Source of the DNA: CBDFHV01 sp965247705
GTDB taxonomy: Bacteria > Pseudomonadota > Alphaproteobacteria > Rhodospirillales > CAMCUA01
NCBI GenBank assembly: GCA_965247705.1
Contig: CBDFHV010000086.1
Coordinates: forward strand, 124,001-188,000
Direction: 5' to 3'
DNA length: 64,000 nt
The notes under the pieces were generated by a model. The model did not search any database, was not told the origin of the DNA, and was given only the letters and a program-made list of their open reading frames with translations. The position numbers were made by a program, and so were the translations under genes. Positions 34,311-43,162 of this stretch are shown piece by piece (the first letter of the stretch is position 1; each line of letters opens with the position of its first letter).

Positions 34311-35021
34311 TTGGACGCCTTCCTGATCGTTCAGGCTCGCATGGGCTCCCGTCGATTTCCGGGCAAGTCCATGGCGCTGCTGAAGGGCCGGCCGATCCTC
34401 TGGTATCTGTTCCGCCAGGTGGCCGCCTGCCGGCTGCTGGAGAAGCGCATCCTCGCCACCACGGACCTCGCCGAGGACGACGGCCTGGCGGCCTTTGCCG
34501 ATGGGGAGGGCTGGCAAGTGTTCCGCGGCCATCCGACGGACGTATTGGCGCGATACCACGATGCCGCCACCGCCTTCGGGGCCGCGGCCGAGACCAACAT
34601 CGTGCGCCTCACCGGCGACGACATCTGGCCCGACCCGGGCCTGGTGGACGCCGTCGTGGGAACCCTCGAAAGCCTGGCCGGCCACATCGACTGTGTGTGC
34701 ACGGACCGGGGCGACCGGCTGCCCTACGGGGCGGCGGTGGAGGCCTGGCCATTCCGCGTCCTGGCCCGGGCCCACGCCGATGCCACCGACCCCTACGACC
34801 GGGAGCACGTCTCCCCCTACATCCATAAAGACCCGTCCCGATTTCCCCGCCTGGAACTGGTGCCGTCGGTCCCCCTGAAAGGCATTTCGTTGTCCATCGA
34901 CACGCCCGATGACCTGGCCCGCAACGACCGCCTGCTCGACCGCCTCCAGGCCACGGCCGAGCCGCCCTACCGCCTGCACCACATCCTGGCCGCCTCGGCG
35001 GAGATGGGGGCGACGCCATGA
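34311..35021 (+). CDS. SpsF-type cytidylyltransferase
   Basis: A 236-residue nucleotidyltransferase of the SpsF family beginning FLIVQARMGSRRFPGKSMALL, with LTGDDIWPDPGLVD (metal-binding Asp pair) and LSIDTPDDLARND. SpsF-like enzymes sit in spore-coat and nonulosonic-acid loci next to GSA-type aminotransferases and aldo/keto reductases, as here. TTG start at 34311, 3 bp after the oxidoreductase stop; overlaps the GNAT gene by 4 bp. Confidence 0.8.
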   Translation: MDAFLIVQARMGSRRFPGKSMALLKGRPILWYLFRQVAACRLLEKRILATTDLAEDDGLAAFADGEGWQVFRGHPTDVLARYHDAATAFGAAAETNIVRLTGDDIWPDPGLVDAVVGTLESLAGHIDCVCTDRGDRLPYGAAVEAWPFRVLARAHADATDPYDREHVSPYIHKDPSRFPRLELVPSVPLKGISLSIDTPDDLARNDRLLDRLQATAEPPYRLHHILAASAEMGATP

Positions 35022-35554
35022 CCACCACGTCGGCGGCGGTCAAATTGGCGCGGCCCGAACCGCGACTGGCCCCCGGCATCCTGGAATACAGCCGTGACCT
35101 GGATTTCTTCCGCTATCTGGACGCCCGGCCCATGTCCACGCTGGCCGAGGCGGAGGCATTTCTACAGGACCTGGCCCGCCAGAACGCTGTCGGCGAACGG
35201 GACTACTTCGCGATTATCGACGCGGCTACGGAGACGGCCATCGGCACCATCGGCTTTCTGTTCCCCTACGGGCGCGCCCACCGGGTCGCCGATCTGGGCT
35301 ATGGCCTGTCGCGGGCCTACTGGGGCAGCGGCGCCTTTCAGGATGCCTGCCGCCAGGTCCTGGCCCATGGCTTCGATACCCTGGACCTGGCCCGGGTCCA
35401 GGTGACGACTCGCGGCGACAACGCCCGCGCCGCGGCGGCGGTGGAAAAGGTGGGGTTCCGGCGGGAAGCACACCTGCACAGCTTCTACCAAGCGCCAGAA
35501 GGGCGTTTGGACGGCGTGCTTCTCTACCTGTTGCGCGAGCATTTTCAACGGTGA
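35018..35554 (+). CDS. GNAT acetyltransferase (RimJ/PseH-like)
   Basis: A 178-residue N-acetyltransferase. The fold markers are IGTIGFLFPYGRAHRVADLGYGLSRAYWGSG and VLAHGFDTLDLARVQVTTRGDNARAAAAVEKVGF, the acetyl-CoA-binding and RimJ/RimL segments. It probably acetylates an amino group introduced by the aminotransferase at 37311. It overlaps both neighbours by 4 bp. Confidence 0.82.
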   Translation: MTTTSAAVKLARPEPRLAPGILEYSRDLDFFRYLDARPMSTLAEAEAFLQDLARQNAVGERDYFAIIDAATETAIGTIGFLFPYGRAHRVADLGYGLSRAYWGSGAFQDACRQVLAHGFDTLDLARVQVTTRGDNARAAAAVEKVGFRREAHLHSFYQAPEGRLDGVLLYLLREHFQR

Positions 35555-37314
35555 GCGGCATCCGCCACCGGCTAGCGGGATGGATCAAGCGGGTGGCCAA
35601 CCCCACGACGGCCACGGACCTGCCCATCGGCATGTTGACCTCGCCCCTGGAGGCGCGGGGCGAACGGGAAGGCCGTCAGGTGGTAGAGTCCCTCGCCGCG
35701 ACCCCTGGCGTGGTCGTCGCGGGCGCCGCCTTGGATCGCTTCCTGGGGGACGGCGGCCGGGGCACCCTGGCGGTGAAGAAGGCCCTGCATGTGGCATTGG
35801 AGGAGCGGCTGCGCGCGCTGGCCATCCATCGGGACCCACCCACGGACCATGGCCTGGGCCCTCTGCCGCTGCCGGCCCTCGGGCTACTCCTGGACGGCGT
35901 GGCAGCACGTGCCTTGGGCATTCCGCCGCCCCGAACCGGTGGCCGTGGCACGGTCGTGCTGGCGGTCCTGTTGCAGGCGCTGGCTCTCCTGGCCGGCAGC
36001 CTCCGCATCGCCGTCACCGCGCCGGCCCCGGGAGCCCATCGCCGGTACCGGCTGGGGGCGCCCAACTTCGCGGATGCGGGGTATTGGCATGCGATCGGCT
36101 TGGCGGCTCGGGACGCGGGCGTGGCGTGGCCCGACGGGGTCGCGGTCCTGGCGGAGCGGGGCTATGCCATCGACCCAGGGCCCGATCTACCCTTGATCCG
36201 GCCGCGGGAATGCGGCATCGACCGGCGCCGCTGGTGGCGGGAAACGGTGAGACCGGCAGTGCGGCTCGGCGCCGCGTGTTTGACCAGCGTCCTAGCGGCA
36301 CCGGGAGACCCGGCCCGGGGCGTGACGGCATGGTTTGCCCTGCGCCTGGCCCGGGCCAGCTTGGATTTCCAGCGCGTACTGCATACGGTGCATTTCGACT
36401 GCTTTCTGGACGTCATGGAGTACGCCCCCGATCACGCGGTCAAGGCCGCCCTTGTGGAACGTCACGGTGGACGCCTCGTCCGCTGGCCCCACTGCATCAT
36501 GGACAATCCCGGGGCATCCCTGAGCTATCTTGGATACCACCTGTTCCTGGGTACGGGGCCATACGAATCGGCGGCCCATGGGGACACCTGGGCCGCCGAT
36601 TGCGAGCGCCGGGCCGTCGGCTTTTTCAAGAACGATCGGCGGTGGTTCGCCGGGGGACGTAACGTGGACCCCGCGCTGGCCCGCCTGATCGAGGACTGGC
36701 GCGTCGATGGGGGACACGTCCTCGCCTATTTCGGTCCCAGTCCGGTGCCCGGAATCGAGGCGGTCGTCGCCGCGAGCCTGGAAGCGGCCGCCGCCGCCGC
36801 CGCGTCACGCGCCCAATGGATGCTGGTGATCAAGGCCAAAGGCGCCCGATCCCTTCACCTCGTTCAAAGCATTCTGCCATCCATTGACGACGCCCGGCGC
36901 CTGGAATCGGAAGGCCGCTTGCTGGTAGTGCCCTATGACGCCTCTGGCCACGAGCCCTGTCCCGCCGGCTGGCTCATGGGACAAATGACCGGCGGGGTCG
37001 GGCTGGGCTCCGTACAGATGGAATCCGCGACCCGCGGCAAGCCCGTCTTTTCCTATTACCCCGTGGTTCAGGACACCGCATTCCAGGCAAAGCTCCTGGA
37101 ATGTGGATTGGCCCACGAGTCGCCCGAACCCCTTGCCGCCGCGCTGGAGGTTTGGATGGACGGGCCTCGGGACCAGGTTTTCGATTTCGACTGGTTTCAG
37201 GCCCAGTTCGACCCCTATGCCGACGATCGGGCGCTTGATCGGATCGTTGCCCTACTGTGGGAAACGGAGTCGCAACTGCGTCCGGAACGGTCCCTCGCCA
37301 GGAACGTCGCATGA
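35551..37314 (+). CDS. uncharacterised polysaccharide-locus protein, GT-B-like candidate
   Basis: A 587-residue protein of no family I can name. The middle has RVLHTVHFDCFLDVMEYAPDHAV and WPHCIMDNPGASLSYLGYH. The last third has a Rossmann-like VLAYFGPSPVPGIEAVVAASLEA, then WMLVIKAKG and GGVGLGSVQMESATRGKPVFSYYP, resembling the C-terminal donor-binding half of capsule-type GT-B transferases. The N-terminal 200 residues are Ala/Gly/Leu-rich. GTG start overlaps the GNAT stop and the stop overlaps the aminotransferase ATG, so it is firmly in the operon. Confidence 0.5.
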   Translation: MSGIRHRLAGWIKRVANPTTATDLPIGMLTSPLEARGEREGRQVVESLAATPGVVVAGAALDRFLGDGGRGTLAVKKALHVALEERLRALAIHRDPPTDHGLGPLPLPALGLLLDGVAARALGIPPPRTGGRGTVVLAVLLQALALLAGSLRIAVTAPAPGAHRRYRLGAPNFADAGYWHAIGLAARDAGVAWPDGVAVLAERGYAIDPGPDLPLIRPRECGIDRRRWWRETVRPAVRLGAACLTSVLAAPGDPARGVTAWFALRLARASLDFQRVLHTVHFDCFLDVMEYAPDHAVKAALVERHGGRLVRWPHCIMDNPGASLSYLGYHLFLGTGPYESAAHGDTWAADCERRAVGFFKNDRRWFAGGRNVDPALARLIEDWRVDGGHVLAYFGPSPVPGIEAVVAASLEAAAAAAASRAQWMLVIKAKGARSLHLVQSILPSIDDARRLESEGRLLVVPYDASGHEPCPAGWLMGQMTGGVGLGSVQMESATRGKPVFSYYPVVQDTAFQAKLLECGLAHESPEPLAAALEVWMDGPRDQVFDFDWFQAQFDPYADDRALDRIVALLWETESQLRPERSLARNVA

Positions 37315-38636
37315 CCGCGGCCGCCGCCAGCCGTGAGTTCTCCAACGAACGTCCCCGCACTCGCGCCCACGGACTGATTCCCGGCGGCGCGCACACCTAC
37401 TCCAAGGGCGACGATCAGTTCCCGGCCAACGCGCCGGCGACCATCGAGCGAGGCGACGGCGCCCGGGTGTGGGACGCGGACGGGCGCGAGTACCTGGACT
37501 GGTGCATGGGGCTGAGGGCCATGAGCCTGGGCTACGGCCACCAGGCGGTCAACCGGGCGGCCATCGAGCAGATCGGCAAGGGATCCAACTTCGGCCGCCC
37601 GTCCTCGGTCGAGGCGGACCTGGCCCAGGACCTGGTGGGCCTGGTGCCCGGAATGGAGATGGTGAAGTTCGCCAAGAACGGCTCCACCGTCACCACCGCC
37701 GCGGTCAAGCTGGCCCGCGCCCACACCGGGCGCGACATGGTGGCGGTGTGCCGGGATCATCCCTTTTTCTCCTACGACGACTGGTTCATCGGTTCCACCG
37801 TCTGCGACGCCGGCATCCCCGAGGCGGTGAAGGCGCTGACCACAAGCTTCCGCTATAACCGGCTCGACGACGTGGAGGCCCTGTTCGCCCGCCACCCCGG
37901 ACAGATCGCCTGCGTGATCCTGGAGCCGGCAACCTGGGAGCCGCCAAAGGACAGATTCCTCCATCGGTTGAGGGACCTCTGCCACCGGGAGGGCGCGGTC
38001 TTCATCCTCGACGAGATGGTCACCGGTTTTCGCTTCCACCGGCAGGGGGCCCAAGTCCTCTTCGATGTGGAGGCGGACCTGTGCACGCTAGGCAAGGGCA
38101 TGGGCAACGGCTTCTCCATCGCGGCGCTGCTTGGCAAGGGGGAGTTCATGGAGGCGGGCGGCCTGTTCCATGGTGGCCGCCGGGTGTTCCTCATCTCCAC
38201 CACCCACGGGGCCGAAAACCACTCCCTCGCCGCCGCCCGCGCGGTGATCCGGGCGTTCGCCGAAGACGACGTCACCGGCCACATGGCGCGAATCGGCGGC
38301 CTGCTGATGGAGGGCTTAAATGTCGCCGCAACGGAGGCTGGCCTGGGGGAGAGATTCTCCGCATTTGGCTTTGCCTGCAATCCCTACTACGTGTGCCGCG
38401 GCCGGGACGGCGAGCCTTCGGCGGGGCTGAAGACCCTCTTTATGCAGGAGCTGGTGAAGGCGGGCATCCTGATGCCCTATATCGCCCCCGCTTACGCCCA
38501 TACGGAAGTGGACGTCGCGCGCACGGTGGAGGCGGCGCGCAAGGCCTTCGCGGTTTATGCCCAGGCCTTGGACAGCGGCTGGGAGGATCTGCTGGTGGGT
38601 CCGCCCGTGCAGCCCATATTCCGGGCCTTCAACTGA
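37311..38636 (+). CDS. class III PLP aminotransferase (glutamate-1-semialdehyde-aminomutase-like)
   Basis: A 441-residue aminotransferase. The PLP lysine is K262 in LCTLGKGMGNGFSIAALLG and the Asp for the ring nitrogen is in FILDEMVTGFR; GGAHTYSKGDDQFP and FAKNGSTVTTAAVKLAR are typical of the sugar-locus relatives of HemL. A haem role is unlikely. It may be the amino donor step that replaces PseC in this cluster (inference). ATG 37311 overlaps the previous stop. A 61-bp gap follows, the largest between genes in this polycistron. Confidence 0.85.
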   Translation: MTAAAASREFSNERPRTRAHGLIPGGAHTYSKGDDQFPANAPATIERGDGARVWDADGREYLDWCMGLRAMSLGYGHQAVNRAAIEQIGKGSNFGRPSSVEADLAQDLVGLVPGMEMVKFAKNGSTVTTAAVKLARAHTGRDMVAVCRDHPFFSYDDWFIGSTVCDAGIPEAVKALTTSFRYNRLDDVEALFARHPGQIACVILEPATWEPPKDRFLHRLRDLCHREGAVFILDEMVTGFRFHRQGAQVLFDVEADLCTLGKGMGNGFSIAALLGKGEFMEAGGLFHGGRRVFLISTTHGAENHSLAAARAVIRAFAEDDVTGHMARIGGLLMEGLNVAATEAGLGERFSAFGFACNPYYVCRGRDGEPSAGLKTLFMQELVKAGILMPYIAPAYAHTEVDVARTVEAARKAFAVYAQALDSGWEDLLVGPPVQPIFRAFN

Positions 38637-38697
38637 TGCACCCACGGTTCGGCCATGCTATGAGCCCGGCAGCCACCGCCTCGATGCAAGGACCTCG

Positions 38698-39084
38698 ATG
38701 ACAAAGCGGCAAAGCGACCGCGCTTTCGGCCTGACCTTTGCCGCGGTTTTCACGCTGGTGTTCGCTGTTGCCTGGCTGGCCTTCGACGCCCGGCTCTGGT
38801 GGAGCCTCGCCACCGCAGCCGTCTTTTTCGCGGTGGCCCTGACCTATCCCCTGGCCCTCTTACCGCTGAACCGTCTATGGGGTCGTTTCGCGATGGCGCT
38901 AGGCCAGCTCAACAACCGGCTGCTGTTGGGCATCGTGTTCTTCGGCCTCGTCACCCCCCTGGGCATGGCCTTGCGACTGATCGGCAAGGATCCCATGCAA
39001 CGAAGGTACCAGCCGACGGCCGACAGCTATCTGACGCCGGTGACCCGCGGCACCGACACCGCCACCCTGCGGGACCCCTTCTGA
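38698..39084 (+). CDS. SxtJ-family small membrane protein
   Basis: A 128-residue protein with three to four hydrophobic segments (FGLTFAAVFTLVFAVAWLAF; WWSLATAAVFFAVALTYPLAL; LLLGIVFFGLVTPLGMAL) and the C-terminal MALRLIGKDPMQRRYQP seen in SxtJ proteins. These accompany a DUF5989 peptide and a NodU/CmcH carbamoyltransferase in many genomes, as here. Function unknown. ATG 38698 follows CAAGGAC; its stop overlaps the next ATG by one base. Confidence 0.8.
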   Translation: MTKRQSDRAFGLTFAAVFTLVFAVAWLAFDARLWWSLATAAVFFAVALTYPLALLPLNRLWGRFAMALGQLNNRLLLGIVFFGLVTPLGMALRLIGKDPMQRRYQPTADSYLTPVTRGTDTATLRDPF

Positions 39085-39236
39085 TGCTGTCGGTGCTGGG
39101 ACAACTGGTGCGGTTTATGCGGGTCTACCGCAAGTTCTGGCTATCGCCGGTGATTTTCGGCCTGGTGCTCATCGGCGGGCTGTTGATCCTGGCCCAGGGT
39201 TCCGCCATCGCGCCCTTCATCTACGCCATTTTCTGA
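39084..39236 (+). CDS. DUF5989-family small membrane protein
   Basis: A 50-residue single-span protein: a short LVRFMRVYRKFWLSP amphipathic start, one hydrophobic helix (VIFGLVLIGGLLILAQ), and the conserved GSAIAPFIYAIF ending of the family. It is placed between SxtJ and the carbamoyltransferase with one-base and 25-bp spacing, the standard arrangement. Probably part of a membrane complex that hosts the carbamoyltransferase (inference). Confidence 0.82.
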   Translation: MLSVLGQLVRFMRVYRKFWLSPVIFGLVLIGGLLILAQGSAIAPFIYAIF

Positions 39237-39261
39237 GCCGTTCCCGGGCCACCCATCTCGA

Positions 39262-41055
39262 ATGCAAGTCCTCGGACTTTCCGCCTATTACAACGACAGC
39301 GCCGCCGCCCTGGTGCGGGACGGCGAAATCATCGCCGCGGCCCAGGAGGAGCGGTTCTCCCGGTTCAAGCACGACGCGGGCTTTCCCGCGCGCGCCGCCG
39401 CCTGGTGTCTGGACGAGGCGGGCGTCACCCTGGACCGGGTCGACCGGGTCGCCTTCTACGACAAGCCCCTGCTGACCTTCGACCGGCTGCTGGAGACCTA
39501 CGTGGCCTTCGCGCCCAGGGGATTCCGCGCCTTCGTCAAGGCCATGCCCGTGTGGATGCGCCAAAAAGTGATGCTGCAGACGGAGATCGTCAAGGCCCTC
39601 AATGGCCTCGGCCGGGGAACGGTGGCCAAGGACAATATCCTGTTCGGCTTCCACCACCATTCCCATGCGGCCAGCGCCTTCTACCCATCCCCCTTCGAGA
39701 AGGCCGCAATTTTGGTCATGGACGGGGTGGGGGAATGGGCCACCGCGTCCCTCGGCCACGGCGACGGCGCCCGGGTGACCCTAACCGAGGAAGTGCGTTT
39801 TCCCCACTCCCTGGGCCTGCTCTATTCCGCCTTCACCTACCATCTGGGATTCGAGGTCAACGAGGGGGAATACAAGGTCATGGGCCTGGCGCCCTATGGG
39901 GAACCCGCCTACGCCCAGACCATCCTCGACACTCTCATCGACCTGAAGGACGACGGTTCCTTCCGCCTGGACATGGATTACTTCAACTACCAAGTGGGCC
40001 TGACCATGACCAACGGGCGCTTCGACGCCCTGTTCGGCGGTCCGCCGCGCCATCCGTCGGCGCCCCTGGAGCAGCGCCACATGGATCTGGCCCGGTCGGT
40101 CCAGGCAGTCACCGAGGAGGTGGTGCTGCGCCTCGCCCGCACCCTCCACGCCCGCACCGGCCTCAAAAAACTGTGCCTGGCCGGCGGCGTGGCCCTCAAC
40201 TGCGTGGCCAACGGCCGGCTGCTGCGGGAAGGCCCGTTCGAGGAGCTGTGGATCCAGCCGGCGGCCGGCGACGCGGGCGGCGCACTGGGCGTGGCCCTGG
40301 CCGTCGACCACGAGGTGGGCGGCACGCCGCGCCGGCTCAACGGCGCCGCCGACGGCATGCGGGGCGCCTACCTGGGACCGCGCTACGACGCGCCGGACAT
40401 CGAAGCGGTATTGCGGGATTGGGCGGCCACCTACGAACGGTTGGAGGACGATCTGCTGATTCCCCGGGTGGCCGAGGCCCTGGCCGCGGGCCGTGTGGTG
40501 GGCTGGTTCCAGGGGCGCATGGAGTTCGGCCCCCGGGCCCTGGGCAATCGGTCGATCCTCGGCGACCCTCGCTCGCCGGCCATGCGGCGGCTGATCAACC
40601 TGAAGGTCAAGTACCGGGAGAGCTTCCGTCCCTTCGCGCCGGTGGTTCTGCGCGAGGACGTGGCCGAGTGGTTCGATCTCGACGGCGACAGCCCCTACAT
40701 GCTGCTGGTGGCGCCGGTGAAGGAAGAACGCCGGCGCATGCTCAGCAACGAAGAGGCGGCGCGCCAAGGTCTGGCCAAGCTGGGGGTGCCGCGCAGCGAG
40801 ATCCCGGCGGTGACCCACGTCGACGGCTCGGCCCGCATTCAGACACTGACGGCCGATTCCAATCCCCGGCTTCACGGTCTGATCCACGCCTTCAAGGCGC
40901 GGACCGGCTGCGGGGTCCTGGTCAACACCAGTTTCAACGTGCGCGACGAGCCCATCGTCTGCTCCCCCGACGATGCCTGGCGCTGCTTCATGGGCACGGA
41001 GATCGACATGCTGGTGGCGGGGCCGTTTCTCTTGGAGAAGGACCGTCAGGAGTGA
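39262..41055 (+). CDS. NodU/CmcH-family carbamoyltransferase
   Basis: A 597-residue O-carbamoyltransferase, expected to use carbamoyl phosphate and ATP to carbamoylate a sugar hydroxyl. The Kae1-like N-terminal domain opens LGLSAYYNDSAAALVRDGEI and has H131-H132-H133-S134-H135 for metal binding and VMDGVGEWATAS; the C-terminal part has GRMEFGPRALGNRSILGDPR and FAPVVLREDV. Full length for the family. It overlaps the methyltransferase GTG by 4 bp. Confidence 0.93.
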   Translation: MQVLGLSAYYNDSAAALVRDGEIIAAAQEERFSRFKHDAGFPARAAAWCLDEAGVTLDRVDRVAFYDKPLLTFDRLLETYVAFAPRGFRAFVKAMPVWMRQKVMLQTEIVKALNGLGRGTVAKDNILFGFHHHSHAASAFYPSPFEKAAILVMDGVGEWATASLGHGDGARVTLTEEVRFPHSLGLLYSAFTYHLGFEVNEGEYKVMGLAPYGEPAYAQTILDTLIDLKDDGSFRLDMDYFNYQVGLTMTNGRFDALFGGPPRHPSAPLEQRHMDLARSVQAVTEEVVLRLARTLHARTGLKKLCLAGGVALNCVANGRLLREGPFEELWIQPAAGDAGGALGVALAVDHEVGGTPRRLNGAADGMRGAYLGPRYDAPDIEAVLRDWAATYERLEDDLLIPRVAEALAAGRVVGWFQGRMEFGPRALGNRSILGDPRSPAMRRLINLKVKYRESFRPFAPVVLREDVAEWFDLDGDSPYMLLVAPVKEERRRMLSNEEAARQGLAKLGVPRSEIPAVTHVDGSARIQTLTADSNPRLHGLIHAFKARTGCGVLVNTSFNVRDEPIVCSPDDAWRCFMGTEIDMLVAGPFLLEKDRQE

Positions 41056-42089
41056 CCGCGACCGCCGCGGTGGCCCCGGACATGGTCGACGCCCTGGTTC
41101 CCGACCGCCTGCTGGCCTGTCTGAAGGCGCCCGACGACGGCGGGGATCTCGACCTCGCCGACGGCCATACTTTCCGCAATCCGCGCAGCGGAAAAACCTA
41201 TCCGCTCGTCAATGGCGTGCCGTCCCTGTTCGCGGAGCGGCCCCGGGGCGACGGCGCTGGCGTCACCGGGCGGGTCAAGGACTTCTACGAAGAGCATCCC
41301 TTTCCCAGCTACGAGGGGGTGGAGGAATTCGGTGAACTGGTGTCCAAGGGTTTGGGTAATCCGTTCTCCGCCACCCTTCTGAAAGCGGTCGGCTACAACA
41401 AACTGATCCTGGAGTGCGGCTGCGGCACCGGACAGCTCAGCCACTTCCTGCAGCTCAACAACAACCATGTCCTGGGGGTGGACATGTCCACCGCCAGCCT
41501 CGGCCTGGCCCTGGAGCACAAGCGGCGCAACGGGCTTACCCGCTCCGCCTTCGTGCAGATGGGCATCTTCGATCTGGCGATCCGCGACGACTCCTTCGAC
41601 GTGGTGATCGCCCACGGGGTGCTTCATCACACCTTCGATGCCCGCCGCGCCTTCGCCGCCGTGGTTCGCAAGGCGAAGCCGGGGGGCCTGGTCATGGTCG
41701 GCCTCTACAACCGCTATGCCCGCATTCCCACCTGGCTGCGGGCGCGGCTGATCGGACTGCTGGGGCCACGCATCGACTATGTGGTGCGCACCCGCATCCA
41801 GGACGCCCGTAAGGCCCGCATCTGGATCGAGGACCAGTACCGCAATCCCCACGAAACCTGGCACTCCATCGACGATGTGATGGGCTGGTTCGACGAAGAA
41901 AGGGTGGAATACCTCAACTGCTCGCCGCCGATCCTGGGCACCGACGGGGAGACGGCCCAGACAATTGCCGAGGGCACCTCCCCCGGCAACCGCTATCAGC
42001 GCCTGGTGACCCAGTTGGGCTGGATTGGCACCATTGCCCGCGAAGGCGCCCTCTTCGACGTCATCGGACGGCGCAAGGCCCCACCGTGA
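41052..42089 (+). CDS. class I SAM-dependent methyltransferase with Trm112-like N-terminus
   Basis: A 345-residue methyltransferase. Residues about 20-60 (LACLKAPDDGGDLDLADG..YPLVNGVPSLF) look like a Trm112-type domain without Cys residues; the SAM motif I is LILECGCGTGQLSHFL, motif II VLGVDMS, and FDVVIAHGVLHHT motif IV/post-I. It could methylate a sugar hydroxyl or carboxyl. GTG start at 41052; an open frame extending back to 39405 lies inside the carbamoyltransferase gene. Confidence 0.82.
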   Translation: MTATAAVAPDMVDALVPDRLLACLKAPDDGGDLDLADGHTFRNPRSGKTYPLVNGVPSLFAERPRGDGAGVTGRVKDFYEEHPFPSYEGVEEFGELVSKGLGNPFSATLLKAVGYNKLILECGCGTGQLSHFLQLNNNHVLGVDMSTASLGLALEHKRRNGLTRSAFVQMGIFDLAIRDDSFDVVIAHGVLHHTFDARRAFAAVVRKAKPGGLVMVGLYNRYARIPTWLRARLIGLLGPRIDYVVRTRIQDARKARIWIEDQYRNPHETWHSIDDVMGWFDEERVEYLNCSPPILGTDGETAQTIAEGTSPGNRYQRLVTQLGWIGTIAREGALFDVIGRRKAPP

Positions 42090-43162
42090 GCGAGCGCCGC
42101 ACCCTGGGTGGCCGGCTGGTGGCGGTCGTGGTCGGCCTGGCGATCCTGTTGGCGGTGGCCGAGGCGGGCCTGCGTATCGTCTTTCCCCACTGGAACGAGT
42201 TTTTCAGCGGCCGATTCATCATTGCGATCACCGTCCCAGGATACGGTAGGGTCGCCATCGGCACGCCGGAATTCGACGGCTATTTCGCCCAAAACAATGG
42301 CGACTTTCGCGTCCATATCGCCATCAATGGCGCGGGCTTGCGCAATGACGAGCCGGTGGAAGCGGCGGCCGGGCGCCTGTGGATCGTCGGCGATTCCATG
42401 GCCTTCGGCTGGGGCGTGGAGCGCGACGAGACCTACACGGCCGCACTGGCGGCAAACACCGGTGTCGCTACCTACAATGTGGCCTCGCCGGGGGCCAACG
42501 TCTGCGGCTATCAGGCGCTGATCGCCCGCATGCCGAAGACCGTCCGTCCGCGCGCGGTCATTGTCGGCCTGATCCTGGAAAACGACATTTTGCCGTATGA
42601 CTGCCGGGCCAGGGCCGCCGTTCCGGCGCAAGATGAAGCGCCTGCACCCGCCGCGATTGAGCTCGGCAACGTCAAGGGCGGGCTGACCCAATGGTCGGCG
42701 CTCTACAACGTCCTGGCCGTGTCCGTGAAGCGGGTCGGTTTCCTGGTGGACCTGGGTGTATGGCTGGGTTTGATCAACATGCCCCACGCCGATCACCTGG
42801 CCCCCGCCCCGGAGACCCGTGACGTCATGATCAGGGCGACGGCGGACGAGTTGCTGCGCCTGCGCCAGCAGGCGGCGGGGGTGCCGTTCGCCGTCTTGAT
42901 GGCCCCTGCCCGTTGGGAACTCCGGACGGGGGACCCGGGCTTCCGGTCCTTGCGCGAAGGCTTGGTGGCCGCCTTGGCGGAACGGGCCGTTGACGTGATC
43001 GATCCCTTCGATCGCTTCAAGAAGGCCGGATTCGGCCCTACCCACTTCATCCATGATGGCCATTGGTCGGCCCTGGGCCACCGGTTGGCAGCCGAGGCGG
43101 CGGCGACCTGGGTCGATGACCTGAAGCTCAAGTCCGCGGCGGCACATGGGTCATCGCCGTGA
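42086..43162 (+). CDS. membrane-anchored SGNH/GDSL-type hydrolase or O-acyltransferase-like protein
   Basis: A 358-residue protein with an N-terminal membrane anchor (LVAVVVGLAILLAVAEAGLRIVF), suggesting a periplasmic catalytic domain. The SGNH nucleophile is S104 in VGDSMAFGWGV; the distal Asp-x-His is D324/H326 in HDGHWSALGH. Such proteins (AlgX/AlgJ/DltD-like) add or remove acyl esters on exported polysaccharides. GTG start overlaps the methyltransferase stop. Confidence 0.75.
   Translation: MSERRTLGGRLVAVVVGLAILLAVAEAGLRIVFPHWNEFFSGRFIIAITVPGYGRVAIGTPEFDGYFAQNNGDFRVHIAINGAGLRNDEPVEAAAGRLWIVGDSMAFGWGVERDETYTAALAANTGVATYNVASPGANVCGYQALIARMPKTVRPRAVIVGLILENDILPYDCRARAAVPAQDEAPAPAAIELGNVKGGLTQWSALYNVLAVSVKRVGFLVDLGVWLGLINMPHADHLAPAPETRDVMIRATADELLRLRQQAAGVPFAVLMAPARWELRTGDPGFRSLREGLVAALAERAVDVIDPFDRFKKAGFGPTHFIHDGHWSALGHRLAAEAAATWVDDLKLKSAAAHGSSP

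Noticed and set aside
37311..38636. Haem pathway HemL
   Set aside because: Sequence is of the sugar-locus subgroup and the neighbours are glycan genes.
39405..41051. Stop-free frame running through the carbamoyltransferase into the methyltransferase gene
   Set aside because: It is a shadow frame; GTG 41052 with the 4-bp overlap fits the operon and the protein family. The same reasoning removed upstream extensions at 43659, 46512, 48690, 56803 and 60031.
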